A stretch of 64,000 bases of DNA from Hohaiivirga grylli (GCF_039655745.1 NZ_JBBYXI010000003.1:310001-374000), one strand, 5' to 3'. Positions 8,621 to 18,722 are shown, counted from the stretch's first letter. A program made the numbers and translations. Notes: generated by a model from the letters alone, not told the origin.

Positions 8621-10068
8621 CAAAGCTGTTCTCTGATCTTTTCGCCAATGCACAAACTGATGCTGCCAGTTTGAAAGTTACTGGCATCACGGCCGATAGC
8701 CGACGTGTTCGTCCCGGTTATGTTTTTATTGCAGTGCCAGGTGTAAAAGTTGATGGCATGCAATATGCTCAGCAGGCCGTTGAAGCAGGGGCTGTGGCTG
8801 TCGTTGGTGAACAGGCAGAGGTTGCCGGATTATCCGTTCCCTATCACCGTGTACGAGATGTCAGGCAGGCGTTATCCGTTGCTGCTTCCCGTATGTACCC
8901 AGCCCAGCCTGAAACGATTGTTGCTGTAACCGGTACGAGCGGGAAAAGCTCTGTTGCAGATTTTTCCCGTCAGCTTTTCAGTGCAGCAGGGAAGAGTGCG
9001 GCCAGTCTTGGCACGCTTGGTGTTATTACGGATGATGGTGCCGCTTACGGTTCACTGACAACACCCGATCCCATATCATTGCACGAGACCCTGAACCGTT
9101 TGGCAACCAATGGCATTGAATGTCTGGCGATGGAAGCATCCTCCCATGGTATTGAACAGCGCCGGTTGGAATCTGTTCGTCTTAAAGGTGCAGCCTTTAC
9201 TAATCTGGGGCGCGACCATCTGGATTATCACGGAACCATTGAGGCTTATGCTGAGGCCAAGTTGCGTCTGTTTGAAGAGCTGCTTGATGATGATGCCTTT
9301 GCTGTTGTCAATGCAGATGGTGCCTATTCAGATATCTTTCTGCCACGCATTCAAAAACGTGGTTTGCGTGTAACAACGACAGGGTTGAAGGGTAAAGATA
9401 TCCGGTTGCTTTCAGCTGAGGTCCAGAATTTTCACCAGATGCTGGTTGTTGAGGCTTATGGGGAACGGTTTGAGATTGAGTTCCCATTACTTGGTGATTT
9501 TCAGGTTGAAAATGCTCTTGTCGCAGCTGCCTGCGTGATCAACTCTGAAGGTAAGCAGGTTACTGGCAGGGTCATGAAGGCACTAAATGGCCTGATGGGG
9601 GTCTGCGGCCGTCTTGAGAAGGTTGGTGAAATCAATGGTGCCATGTGCATTGTTGATTACTCTCATAAGCCAGATGCACTTTCGCATGTTCTTGATGCGG
9701 TCAGGCCTTTCGTTACGGGGCGTCTGTTCTGCGTGTTTGGATGTGGTGGCGACCGTGATCGTGGCAAACGTCCAATCATGGGGCAGATTGCGAGTGAAAA
9801 GGCTGATGTGGTTATCGTCACAGATGATAACCCACGCTCGGAAGAGCCTGGAGCTATTCGTGCGGAAATCATGGCCGAGGCGAAGGGTGCCCGGGAAATT
9901 GGTGACCGTTCACTTGCCATCCATACTGCCGTATCAGAACTGCAATCTGGCGATATCTTGATTGTTGCCGGTAAGGGGCATGAGACGGGGCAGATTGTTG
10001 GTGAGAAGACACTGCCATTTTCTGATCATGCAGAAATCCGCTCAGCCATTGTGGGGTGCAGCAAATGA
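8617..10068 (+). CDS. murE: UDP-MurNAc-L-Ala-D-Glu:meso-diaminopimelate ligase
   Basis: A 483-residue Mur ligase adding the third residue to the stem peptide in the cytoplasm. The ATP loop GTSGKSS is at residues 106-112. The DNPR motif at about 404-407 is the signature of enzymes using meso-diaminopimelate rather than lysine, so the wall should be of the DAP type. The open frame allows a start at 8605, but the ATG at 8617 overlaps the ftsI stop as ATGA and is preferred. The stop overlaps the murF start in the same way. Confidence 0.96.
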   Translation: MTKLFSDLFANAQTDAASLKVTGITADSRRVRPGYVFIAVPGVKVDGMQYAQQAVEAGAVAVVGEQAEVAGLSVPYHRVRDVRQALSVAASRMYPAQPETIVAVTGTSGKSSVADFSRQLFSAAGKSAASLGTLGVITDDGAAYGSLTTPDPISLHETLNRLATNGIECLAMEASSHGIEQRRLESVRLKGAAFTNLGRDHLDYHGTIEAYAEAKLRLFEELLDDDAFAVVNADGAYSDIFLPRIQKRGLRVTTTGLKGKDIRLLSAEVQNFHQMLVVEAYGERFEIEFPLLGDFQVENALVAAACVINSEGKQVTGRVMKALNGLMGVCGRLEKVGEINGAMCIVDYSHKPDALSHVLDAVRPFVTGRLFCVFGCGGDRDRGKRPIMGQIASEKADVVIVTDDNPRSEEPGAIRAEIMAEAKGAREIGDRSLAIHTAVSELQSGDILIVAGKGHETGQIVGEKTLPFSDHAEIRSAIVGCSK

Positions 10069-11516
10069 CATCCTCTCTCTGGACTGCGGATGAAATTATT
10101 GCAGCAACAGGAGCGCAGTGCTTTGGTGATGGTAATGACATCACCGGAACATCTATTGATACCCGTACAATCCAGAATGGTGATTTGTTCTTTGCCTTGG
10201 CAGGGGATGCACGTGATGGCCATGATTTTGTTGTAAATGCGCTTGCAAACGGGGCGGGTGCAGCAATGGTCTCACTGTCACGTGCAGAGGGGCTGAAAAG
10301 TGCAGGGCGTTTATTCGCTGTTCCCGGTGATGTTCTGGAAGGTATGCAAAAACTGGCTGTGGCGGCGCGTAATCGCGCCAAGGGCCCGGTTATTGCTGTT
10401 ACCGGGTCAGTCGGTAAGACGGGTACGAAAGAAGCGCTTAAGCTGGTGTTATCTCGTCAGGCTCCAACCCATGCATCTGTGGCGTCATACAACAATCATT
10501 GGGGTGTGCCACTAACGCTGACACGGGCACCACGTGATACCTTTTATGGCATTTATGAAATTGGCATGAACCACGCATTGGAAATCGTTCCTCTGACTAA
10601 ACTGGTTCGTCCCAATATTGCAATCATTACAACCGTTGCTCCTGTTCATCTTGAATTCTTTAAATCAATTGCTGATATCGCGGATGCAAAGGCTGAGATT
10701 TTCGAAGGCATTGAGGCAGGTGGTACTGTTATCCTGCCGATGGATAGTCCGTATTTTGAACGACTGAAGATGCATGCCTCGGCATCGCGGGCTGGGCGTA
10801 TACTCTCGTTTGGTGAAGGTGAAAAAGCTGACATACGTGCCATAAGAATTGATACAACATCTGAGTATTCAGACGTGGTCGTTTCCGTTTTTGGCCGTGA
10901 AATTTCCTACAGAATTGGTAGCCCGGGTAAGCATGTGGCTCTCAATTCACTGGCTGTTTTGGCCGCGGTTTTCGCAGCTAGCGGTAATGTTGATGATGCA
11001 GCAGATGCTCTGATTGATCTTGTTCCGCCTGCGGGACGTGGTGAGCGATTAATACTTGGTTCTGAAAAAGCTCCATTTCTGCTGGTTGATGAAAGTTATA
11101 ATGCAAACCCGGCGTCAATGCGTGCTGCTCTTGCTAATCTTGGTATGGTTGACCTGTCCGGTAAGGGACGTCGTATAGCGGTGCTTGGTGCAATGGGTGA
11201 ACTTGGCCCACAAGGTCCGGAGCTTCACAAAGAATTAGCACAATCTATCATTGAATCTGGTGTGAATCTTGTTTTCGCAGCCGGTTCTTTAATGAAAAAC
11301 CTTGTCGATGCTCTTCCAGAGAACATCGTAGCAGCGTATGCGGAAAGTTCAGAAGGTCTGATTGAGTCGCTGAATGCGACTGTGCAGGCTCATGATGCCG
11401 TTATGGTAAAGGGATCACTTTCCAGCAAGATGGGGCTTATTGTTTCATCCCTGAAGGAACGTCATGGTGTTGTTGGGTCATCAGCAATGCATGGCAGTAC
11501 TCTTGGACAGCCTTAA
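10065..11516 (+). CDS. murF: UDP-MurNAc-tripeptide:D-Ala-D-Ala ligase
   Basis: A 483-residue Mur ligase that adds D-Ala-D-Ala to complete the pentapeptide precursor. The ATP-binding loop ITVTGS-type motif appears as VIAVTGSVGKTGTKE, followed by SYNNHWGVPLTL and EIGMNHALEI, all characteristic of MurF. VDESYNANPASM occurs near residue 350. The ATG at 10065 overlaps the murE stop; a GTG three codons earlier is the alternative. Its substrate dipeptide is made by Ddl, whose gene is not in this cluster. Confidence 0.95.
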   Translation: MTSSLWTADEIIAATGAQCFGDGNDITGTSIDTRTIQNGDLFFALAGDARDGHDFVVNALANGAGAAMVSLSRAEGLKSAGRLFAVPGDVLEGMQKLAVAARNRAKGPVIAVTGSVGKTGTKEALKLVLSRQAPTHASVASYNNHWGVPLTLTRAPRDTFYGIYEIGMNHALEIVPLTKLVRPNIAIITTVAPVHLEFFKSIADIADAKAEIFEGIEAGGTVILPMDSPYFERLKMHASASRAGRILSFGEGEKADIRAIRIDTTSEYSDVVVSVFGREISYRIGSPGKHVALNSLAVLAAVFAASGNVDDAADALIDLVPPAGRGERLILGSEKAPFLLVDESYNANPASMRAALANLGMVDLSGKGRRIAVLGAMGELGPQGPELHKELAQSIIESGVNLVFAAGSLMKNLVDALPENIVAAYAESSEGLIESLNATVQAHDAVMVKGSLSSKMGLIVSSLKERHGVVGSSAMHGSTLGQP

Positions 11517-11586
11517 ACTGGAAGTAAATGAGTTTGATCAGAAGTACTTTAGGTACTTGTCGATTTTGAAAAGGATTACCGGTTAA

Positions 11587-12672
11587 ATGTTGTACTGGCT
11601 TGCAGATATCAGCCACTTTTTTACGCCGCTGAATATTTTCCGGTATCAGACTTTTCGTGTGACCTGCGCCACAGCCACAGCATTGCTGTTTGTTTTCTGG
11701 TTTGGCCCATCCATCATCTCCATGCTGCGCCTTCATCAGAAGGGGGGGCAGCCTATCCGTGAGGACGGTCCGCAGTCGCACCTGCAGACAAAGCGTGGAA
11801 CACCAACCATGGGTGGCCTGATGATCCTCTCAGGGGTGTTGGTTGCAACACTTTTGTGGGCCGATCTGACCAACCGTTATGTCTGGGTTGTTCTGTTTGT
11901 AACCATCGGCTTTGGGCTGGTTGGTTTCTATGATGATTTTCTTAAAGTTACCAAGCAGTCCCATAAAGGGTTTTCCGGTAAATCCCGTCTGGCAATTGAA
12001 GCCCTGATTGCCGTTGCTGCCTGTGTTGCGATTGCCTTTATTGCTCCGGGTGCTTTGGCAAACAAGCTTGCCTTTCCTATTGCCAAAGACGTGATGATCA
12101 ATCTGGGATGGTTCTTCGTATTCTTTGGTGCGCTTGTCATTGTTGGTGCTGGCAATGCCGTTAATATTACGGATGGCTTGGATGGGCTGGCTATTGTGCC
12201 TGTTATGATTGCTGCCGGTACATTTGGTTTTATCGCCTATACGGCCGGTAATTATGTCTATGCCAATTACCTTCAGATTGCCTATGTGCCCGGTTCCGGT
12301 GAAATGTCGGTTATCTGTGGGGCATTGATTGGGGCAGGGCTTGGCTTCCTGTGGTTCAATGCGCCGCCTGCACAGATATTCATGGGTGACACTGGCTCCC
12401 TGGCTCTTGGTGGTCTTCTTGGTGTGATTGCCGTTGCAACAAAGCATGAGATTGTTCTGGCAATTGTTGGTGGTCTGTTTGTTCTTGAAATCATGTCGGT
12501 GATTATTCAGGTTGCATCCTTCAAGCTGACCGGTAAGCGCGTCTTCAAGATGGCACCTATCCATCACCACTTCGAACAACTGGGCTGGACAGAGTCACAG
12601 GTGGTCATCCGTTTCTGGATCATCGCATTTGTATTGGCTCTGATTGGTCTTTCTACTCTTAAGATCCGGTAG
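11587..12672 (+). CDS. mraY: Phospho-MurNAc-pentapeptide translocase
   Basis: A 361-residue polytopic inner-membrane enzyme with about ten helices. It transfers phospho-MurNAc-pentapeptide to undecaprenyl phosphate, forming lipid I. Hallmarks are KRGTPTMGGLMI, the Asp pair in GFYDDFLKV, NAVNITDGLDGLA, FMGDTGSLALGG, and the C-terminal MAPIHHHFE histidine motif. It is separated from murF by 70 bp without a clear terminator, so it probably belongs to the same transcript. Confidence 0.97.
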   Translation: MLYWLADISHFFTPLNIFRYQTFRVTCATATALLFVFWFGPSIISMLRLHQKGGQPIREDGPQSHLQTKRGTPTMGGLMILSGVLVATLLWADLTNRYVWVVLFVTIGFGLVGFYDDFLKVTKQSHKGFSGKSRLAIEALIAVAACVAIAFIAPGALANKLAFPIAKDVMINLGWFFVFFGALVIVGAGNAVNITDGLDGLAIVPVMIAAGTFGFIAYTAGNYVYANYLQIAYVPGSGEMSVICGALIGAGLGFLWFNAPPAQIFMGDTGSLALGGLLGVIAVATKHEIVLAIVGGLFVLEIMSVIIQVASFKLTGKRVFKMAPIHHHFEQLGWTESQVVIRFWIIAFVLALIGLSTLKIR

Positions 12673-12689
12673 TCGGGAAAGTTCGTGTC

Positions 12690-14111
12690 ATGACACCAGT
12701 CACAATTTTTGCTGATAAGGAAGTAGCCCTGTTTGGCCTTGGGGGCTCGGGGCTTGCCACAGCACTCGCACTGAAAGCGGGTGGTGCAAAAGTGATGGCT
12801 TGTGACGATAATCCTGCAAAGATGGCTGAAGCAGAAGCTCTTGGTGTCGATGTTGCTGATCTGCGGGAAGCAGACTGGACACGCTTTTCGGCTCTTGTTT
12901 TATCCCCTGGCGTACCACTAACGCATCCAGAACCTCACTGGACTGCGAAGTTTGCACGCGAGGCAGGTATTGAGATTATCGGTGACATAGAATTGTTCTG
13001 CCGTGAGCGTGCGAAGGTCGCGCCGAACGCGCCGCTCATTGCCATTACTGGGACAAACGGTAAATCAACCACAACAGCCCTGATCACACATATCCTGCGG
13101 GAGAGTGGGCATGATGTGCAGATGGGTGGCAATATCGGGACAGCTATTCTGGCTCTTGAACCACCGGTTGCAAACCGTGTTTATGTTGTCGAGTGCTCTT
13201 CGTTCCAGATTGACCTCGCACCCTCGCTGGCGCCTGACGTTGGTCTGTTGCTGAATATCTCCCCTGATCATCTTGATCGTCACGGGACGATGGCAAATTA
13301 CACCGCCATCAAAGAGCGCCTTGTTGCGCATGCAAAAACTGCGGTGATCTCTTCAGATGACGAAGGCACTTTGCCTGTACTGAAGAATATTGCCGCAAAA
13401 TTTGTAAATGATCCGGCACATACGCTCGTGCGCATTGCAACAGATGATGCATATAAAGCTGATGTTTTCCTTGTTGGAGAAGATATCTATCTTCGACTGA
13501 ATTCCATGGATCGTATCATTATGGCTGATCTCACCGGGATACCTTCGCTGCGCGGTCGTCATAATGGCCAGAATGCCTGCGCAGCATTTGCGACGCTCAT
13601 GGCGGCTCCTTTCCTTATGAAGCCTGAAGTCATTGCCCAGCACCTTCGGACATTCCCGGGACTACATCACCGAATGGAGCAGGTTGGACATGTTGGCCCT
13701 GTTGCCTTTGTGAATGACTCAAAAGCCACTAATGCAGATTCAGCAGAAAAGGCCCTGTTGTCTTTCAACTGCATCTACTGGATTGCTGGTGGTAAGCCGA
13801 AAGAAGGCGGGATTACATCCCTGACAGAACATTTTGGGCGCGTTCGTCATGCTTACCTGATTGGTGAAGCATCACAAGAGTTTGCCGCAACTCTTGAGGG
13901 CAAAGTGTCTTATACTCTTTGTGAAACGATGGAGAATGCCGTCGTCACAGCTGCAAAAAATGCTGCTCTGGAGAAGGACAGTCGTGAACCTGTTGTTCTT
14001 CTGTCGCCAGCTTGTGCATCCTATGACCAGTATCCGAACTTTGAGGTACGCGGAAACCACTTCCGCCAACTCGTTCAGGCTCTGCCGGGTTTCAATGGTA
14101 AGGTGAACTGA
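12690..14111 (+). CDS. murD: UDP-MurNAc-L-alanine:D-glutamate ligase
   Basis: A 473-residue Mur ligase that adds D-Glu. The N-terminal Rossmann-like segment is VALFGLGGSGLATA, the ATP loop is AITGTNGKSTTTALI, and ISPDHLDRHGTM and VNDSKATNADSAEKAL follow. It lies 17 bp after mraY and one base before ftsW, in the canonical dcw order. Confidence 0.96.
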   Translation: MTPVTIFADKEVALFGLGGSGLATALALKAGGAKVMACDDNPAKMAEAEALGVDVADLREADWTRFSALVLSPGVPLTHPEPHWTAKFAREAGIEIIGDIELFCRERAKVAPNAPLIAITGTNGKSTTTALITHILRESGHDVQMGGNIGTAILALEPPVANRVYVVECSSFQIDLAPSLAPDVGLLLNISPDHLDRHGTMANYTAIKERLVAHAKTAVISSDDEGTLPVLKNIAAKFVNDPAHTLVRIATDDAYKADVFLVGEDIYLRLNSMDRIIMADLTGIPSLRGRHNGQNACAAFATLMAAPFLMKPEVIAQHLRTFPGLHHRMEQVGHVGPVAFVNDSKATNADSAEKALLSFNCIYWIAGGKPKEGGITSLTEHFGRVRHAYLIGEASQEFAATLEGKVSYTLCETMENAVVTAAKNAALEKDSREPVVLLSPACASYDQYPNFEVRGNHFRQLVQALPGFNGKVN

Positions 14112-14112
14112 C

Positions 14113-15309
14113 ATGGTATCCCGCGCCGAACGTTCTCTTTTCAGTGACTGGTGGTGGACCATTGACCGGCTTCTGCTGGGATGTGTTGCCGTTCTCATGA
14201 TTGCTGGTCTGGTCTTTCTGATGGCTGGTGGCCCGCCTGTTGCTGCTCGGCTTAATCTGCCAACCTTTTATTTCGTGCACTGGCAGGTTATTTATCTGAT
14301 CCCGACAATACTTTTGATGCTGGCCATCTCCTTCCTGTCGCTCAGGCATATCAGGCGTTTGGCATTGCTGACTTATGTGATCTCTATGTTGCTGGTTGTC
14401 GCAGCAATTTTTTATGGCCCTGAAATCAAGGGTGCTCACCGCTGGATCAGACTTTTAGGCATTGGTATCCAACCATCCGAGTTTGTTAAACCTGCTTTTG
14501 TTATCATTGCTGCATGGGCTTTTTCTGAGGCTGGCAGACGTCGCGATATGCCCGGGATTATTTTCGGGCTGTTATTATTGCCGGCAACCATTGCTCCATT
14601 GATGCTGCAGCCTGACTTTGGTCAGACTATGCTGATTACGATTGTCTGGTGTGGTTTGTTCTTTGTGGCTGGCCTGCATTGGTTTTGGGTGGCTGGCCTC
14701 GGTGGAGCCGGCTTCGTTGGCATCATTGCAGCTTATGAGTTTTTCCCACACGTTCGCTCCCGTATTGAGCGCTTCATGGATAAATCATCAGGCGATACAT
14801 TTCAGGTCGACCGGGCGATGGAAGCCTTTAATAATGGTGGCTGGTTTGGGCGTGGTCCGGGCGAGGGAACGGTAAAGCGTATTCTTCCTGACGTGCACAC
14901 TGACTTTATCTTCTCTGCAACAGCTGAAGAATTTGGGGTCATTGTCTGCCTGTGCGTTCTGTTTATTTACGCACTGATTGTTCTGCGTGGTCTTTATCAG
15001 GCCAGACAGACAGATGATGGATTTATTCGTCTTGGTATTTCCGGTCTGGTTTTGCTGCTCGGGTTGCAGGCCTCAATCAATATGGCTGTTAACGTGCATC
15101 TGATGCCAGCTAAGGGCATGACATTGCCGTTCATCTCATATGGAGGGTCATCACTTGTTTCTCTGGCTTTGCTTATGGGCTTTCTGCTGGCATTGACCCG
15201 CAGACGGCCACGATCAGAGCTGATGGGGAATTACCCAACATATGAGCGTAAGCGCCCGAAACAGCCAACACGCAAAGAGCATCGTATTTCCGGAGCTGCA
15301 CAAGCATGA
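14113..15309 (+). CDS. ftsW: Septal peptidoglycan glycosyltransferase FtsW
   Basis: A 398-residue SEDS-family integral membrane protein with about ten helices. It polymerises lipid II at the septum with FtsI. Landmarks are GAHRWIRLLGIGIQPSEFVK, the LQPDFGQT segment carrying the catalytic-region Asp, and GMTLPFISYGGSSL near the C-terminus. The C-terminal tail is basic. The stop overlaps the murG ATG. Confidence 0.96.
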   Translation: MVSRAERSLFSDWWWTIDRLLLGCVAVLMIAGLVFLMAGGPPVAARLNLPTFYFVHWQVIYLIPTILLMLAISFLSLRHIRRLALLTYVISMLLVVAAIFYGPEIKGAHRWIRLLGIGIQPSEFVKPAFVIIAAWAFSEAGRRRDMPGIIFGLLLLPATIAPLMLQPDFGQTMLITIVWCGLFFVAGLHWFWVAGLGGAGFVGIIAAYEFFPHVRSRIERFMDKSSGDTFQVDRAMEAFNNGGWFGRGPGEGTVKRILPDVHTDFIFSATAEEFGVIVCLCVLFIYALIVLRGLYQARQTDDGFIRLGISGLVLLLGLQASINMAVNVHLMPAKGMTLPFISYGGSSLVSLALLMGFLLALTRRRPRSELMGNYPTYERKRPKQPTRKEHRISGAAQA

Positions 15310-16409
15310 AACAGCCTTTGATTGTTCTTTCAGCCGGAGGGACGGGTGGGCATCTGTTTCCTGCAGAGTCTCTGGCCAGTGCTTTAAAGCCCCATGGTGT
15401 GCGTATCATTTTGATGACTGATGGCCGCGTGGGTAATATTTCAGGCTCATTCCCGGCAGATGAAATTGTACAGGTCACATCAGCATCCCCATCGGGCGGC
15501 TCCGTTATCAAAAAGGGACTGGCCGCTGTTAAGCTGCTTCTCGGCACATTGCGGGCCATGCCAACTTTGCGTCGGTTAAAGCCGGATGCGGTTGTGGGGT
15601 TTGGTGGTTATCCGACTGTTCCCCCCCTGCTTGCTGCCTCACTGCTTGGTATCCCAACGGTTGTTCATGAGCAGAATGGCGTTATGGGGCGTGCCAACCG
15701 ATTGCTTGCCGGGCGGGCATCATTGATTGCAACAGGCTTTCCAGAAGCCAAGAATATTCCGGCCAAAGCCAAGGCAGAAATGATCTATACCGGTAATCCG
15801 GTGCGGCCTGCTGTTCTTGAAGCATCTACTATTCCATTCAAGCCACTTGGCGCGAATGATAAGCTGCATCTGCTTGTATTCGGTGGTAGTCAGGGTGCCA
15901 GAGTGATGAGCGATATTGTTCCTCTGGCTTTACGTTTGCTCCCAGACAACTTGCGTCAAAGGCTGCATGTGACACAGCAGGCCCGTGCTGAAGATTATGA
16001 GCGGGTTAAGCAGGTCTATGATGAAATTGGTGTTGAAGCTGAGATTGCACCATTCTTTAAGGATCTGCCAAAACGTATGGCAGATGCCCAGTTCATTGTT
16101 GCCCGTTCTGGTGCTTCAACTGTTGCAGAACTTGCTGTTCTGGGGCGTCCATCGTTGCTGGTTCCTCTACCGGGTGCGATTGATCAGGATCAGGCTGCTA
16201 ACGCAAAGTATCTTGAAGATGTGGGTGCTGCCCGTGTCATCCTGCAAAATGATTTTACGCCCGCTCGTCTTTGCGCCGAACTGACGGAATGTTTTGAAAA
16301 GCCGGAGAGGCTTTCTCAGGCCGCTACTGCTGCGGCCTCTGTTGGTATAAAGGATGCAGGGGATAGGTTGGCTGCTGAGATTTTACGTCACCTTTCTGAC
16401 AAAGATTAA
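15306..16409 (+). CDS. murG: UDP-GlcNAc:undecaprenyl-PP-MurNAc-pentapeptide GlcNAc transferase
   Basis: A 367-residue GT-B glycosyltransferase that forms lipid II at the inner membrane face. Features are the N-terminal glycine loop SAGGTGGHLFPA, GFGGYPTVPPL, VVHEQNGVMGRANR, GGSQGARVMSD, and the UDP-binding ARSGASTVAELAVLGRPSLLVPLP segment. It starts inside the ftsW stop. It is followed not by murC but by a methyltransferase gene after a 49-bp gap. Confidence 0.96.
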   Translation: MKQPLIVLSAGGTGGHLFPAESLASALKPHGVRIILMTDGRVGNISGSFPADEIVQVTSASPSGGSVIKKGLAAVKLLLGTLRAMPTLRRLKPDAVVGFGGYPTVPPLLAASLLGIPTVVHEQNGVMGRANRLLAGRASLIATGFPEAKNIPAKAKAEMIYTGNPVRPAVLEASTIPFKPLGANDKLHLLVFGGSQGARVMSDIVPLALRLLPDNLRQRLHVTQQARAEDYERVKQVYDEIGVEAEIAPFFKDLPKRMADAQFIVARSGASTVAELAVLGRPSLLVPLPGAIDQDQAANAKYLEDVGAARVILQNDFTPARLCAELTECFEKPERLSQAATAAASVGIKDAGDRLAAEILRHLSDKD

Positions 16410-16458
16410 AGTCAGTAAGGGCCAGACATCAGAAAAATCCCGAAGTGGGGCGAGGTGT

Positions 16459-17166
16459 ATGGATTATCCGTTTACTGACCAGTTTGACAGACAGCTGTTA
16501 CTTGAAACGATGATGGGCCCGAATGCTATGTTAATAGCAGAGGAGCTGTCGGCTTATATGCAGCCGCTTCAGGGAAAAACAGTTCTTGATCTTGGATGCG
16601 GAAACGGTATCTCTTCAGTTCTGCTGGCACAAAAGCATAAAGCAAAGGTTTTTGCAGCGGATTTATGGATATCGCCGACAGAAAATTTCAGCCGCTTTTC
16701 AGCTTTAGGCCTTGAAGATCAGATTATCCCACTATCTGTTGATGCAACGGCACAGCTGCCATTCAGCCATAATTATTTTGACGCTTTATTCAGTATTGAT
16801 GCGTATCATTATTTCGGCTGTAACGAGACCATGCTGTCTGCATTGCTTCCGTTCGTTAAGAAGGGAGGCCAAATCGCAATTGCTGTTCCCGGCCTCAAGG
16901 AAGAGTTTCGCGATGGTATTCCATCCGAGTTAAAACCTTTCTTGCCGCCAGATGCGAACTTCCATTCTCTGGAATGGTGGACTGATCTCTGGAGTAAAGA
17001 GACGGGTGTTCGCTTGGAAAACTGTCGCGAGATGGATTGTTGCAAACGCGCTTGGGATGACTGGCTGGCTTCCCCCAACCCGTATGCGGTGGGTGATATT
17101 CCAATGATGGAAGCGGAAGCGGGTAAGTACTTTAATTTTGTGCAGCTTGTGGCGAGGGTTCTCTAG
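16459..17166 (+). CDS. Class I SAM-dependent methyltransferase, inserted in the dcw cluster
   Basis: A 235-residue protein of the Methyltransf_11/25 type. The AdoMet motif I is VLDLGCGNGISSVLL at about residues 44-58. An acidic residue after the second strand lies in VFAADLWI, and FDALFSIDAYHYFG forms the motif near the substrate site. The C-terminal third is tryptophan-rich (SLEWWTDLW). The frame is open upstream to 16354, but the ATG at 16459 has GGGGCGAGG before it and fits the domain. It lies between murG and murC on the same strand, 49 and 58 bp from its neighbours, so it is probably cotranscribed. The substrate is unknown. No dcw function for it is established to my knowledge. Confidence 0.8.
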   Translation: MDYPFTDQFDRQLLLETMMGPNAMLIAEELSAYMQPLQGKTVLDLGCGNGISSVLLAQKHKAKVFAADLWISPTENFSRFSALGLEDQIIPLSVDATAQLPFSHNYFDALFSIDAYHYFGCNETMLSALLPFVKKGGQIAIAVPGLKEEFRDGIPSELKPFLPPDANFHSLEWWTDLWSKETGVRLENCREMDCCKRAWDDWLASPNPYAVGDIPMMEAEAGKYFNFVQLVARVL

Positions 17167-17224
17167 AATCTGATGAAATGAAATGTTTGAACTGCCGCAA
17201 GGCTAAGTGTGTAAAGAGAGATCG

Positions 17225-18628
17225 ATGAAACTTCCGACAAAACTTGGACCTATTCACTTTATTGGAATTGGCGGTATTGGCATGTCCGGTATTGCCGAGG
17301 TGATGCACAATCTTGGGTATACTGTACAAGGGTCGGATGCGGCGGATAATTATAACGTTAAGCGTCTTGCAGATAAGGGGATTAAAACCTTTATCGGTCA
17401 CAAGGCTGAGAACGTCGCCGACGCCGCTATCGTTGTTGTCTCTACTGCTATTAAGCGTGACAACCCTGAGCTTCTCATGGCGCGTCAAAACCGTTTGCCG
17501 GTTGTCCGCCGGGCTGAGATGCTTGCCGAGCTGATGCGCTTCAAGAGCTGTGTCGCAGTCGCTGGTACCCATGGCAAGACCACGACAACCTCTCTTGTTT
17601 CAACCCTTCTTGATGCCGGTGGCCTTGATCCGACAGTGATCAATGGTGGTATCATTAATGCTTATGGCACCAATGCCCGTATGGGTGGTGGTGACTGGAT
17701 GGTTGTTGAGGCTGATGAATCTGACGGAACATTCCTGAAGCTTCCTGCTGACGTTGCTATCATCACCAATATTGATGCTGAGCACCTTGACCATTTTAAA
17801 ACCTACGATGCGATCAAGGATGCATTCCGTCATTTTGTGGAATCTATTCCATTCTATGGTTTTGCTGTTTTGTGCATTGACCACCCAACGGTTCAGGAAC
17901 TGGTTGGTAAAATCGAAGATCGCCGCATCATTACCTATGGTGAAAATCCACAGGCTGATATCCGTATTTCCGATATTCAGCAGGGTGGGGGGCAGATTAA
18001 GTTCAAACTCACCATCCGTGACCGTGCTGGTGATGTGACAACAATTGATGATCTGTCGATGCCTATGCCGGGCCTTCATAATGCTCTGAATGCAACGGCT
18101 GCTGTTGCAGTAGCGCGTGAGCTTGGTGTGAGTGATGAAGCAATTCGCAAAGCTCTTGCAAACTTTGGTGGTGTCAAAAGACGCTTTACCCGGACAGGCT
18201 CGTGGAATGATGTGACTGTATTCGATGACTATGGACATCATCCAGTTGAGATTGCCGCCGTATTGAAAGCAGCACGTGCCTCAACTGAAGGTAATGTTAT
18301 CGCTGTTGTACAGCCGCATCGTTATACGCGTCTGCAGTCTCTCTTTGAACAGTTCTGCACCTGCTTCAATGATGCGGATACGGTTATTGTAGCGCCAGTT
18401 TATGCAGCTGGTGAGGCGCCAATTCCGGGTTTTGATCGCGATACACTGGTTGAAGGGTTGAAAACCCGCGGGCATCGTAATGCGTTTCCTCTGGAAACTC
18501 CTGAGAAACTTGCCCAGATGGTTCGTGAAGTTGCGAAGCCCGGTGATTACGTTATTTGTCTTGGTGCGGGTAATATTACCCAATGGGCTTACGCTCTTCC
18601 CGATGAGCTTAGCGCTCTTGCAAAATGA
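17225..18628 (+). CDS. murC: UDP-MurNAc:L-alanine ligase
   Basis: A 467-residue Mur ligase that adds the first stem-peptide residue. The N-terminal HFIGIGGIGMSGIAE loop, ATP loop AVAGTHGKTTTTS, NIDAEHLDHF and FDDYGHHPVEI are all typical. The ATG at 17225 follows AAAGAGAG. It is the last gene of the first dcw transcript: a strong terminator follows at 18684-18722, where murB and ddl would usually lie. Confidence 0.96.
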   Translation: MKLPTKLGPIHFIGIGGIGMSGIAEVMHNLGYTVQGSDAADNYNVKRLADKGIKTFIGHKAENVADAAIVVVSTAIKRDNPELLMARQNRLPVVRRAEMLAELMRFKSCVAVAGTHGKTTTTSLVSTLLDAGGLDPTVINGGIINAYGTNARMGGGDWMVVEADESDGTFLKLPADVAIITNIDAEHLDHFKTYDAIKDAFRHFVESIPFYGFAVLCIDHPTVQELVGKIEDRRIITYGENPQADIRISDIQQGGGQIKFKLTIRDRAGDVTTIDDLSMPMPGLHNALNATAAVAVARELGVSDEAIRKALANFGGVKRRFTRTGSWNDVTVFDDYGHHPVEIAAVLKAARASTEGNVIAVVQPHRYTRLQSLFEQFCTCFNDADTVIVAPVYAAGEAPIPGFDRDTLVEGLKTRGHRNAFPLETPEKLAQMVREVAKPGDYVICLGAGNITQWAYALPDELSALAK

Positions 18629-18683
18629 AACCCTGACTGGGTGATGCCGTTAAAGAAATTATACCCATCTCGGTACCTTTAAG

Positions 18684-18722
18684 AAAAATGCCTCACTGTT
18701 TCCTCAGTGGGGCATTTTCTTG
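18684..18722 (+). terminator. Intrinsic terminator after murC
   Basis: AAAATGCCTCACTG-TTTCCT-CAGTGGGGCATTTT forms a long near-perfect stem with a T-rich 3' side. It implies that ftsQAZ is transcribed from its own promoter. Confidence 0.85.

Noticed and set aside
11830..12579. 249-codon open frame antisense to mraY
   Set aside because: It lies wholly inside a strongly conserved gene, and its composition (His/Asn/Lys) is that of a shadow frame.
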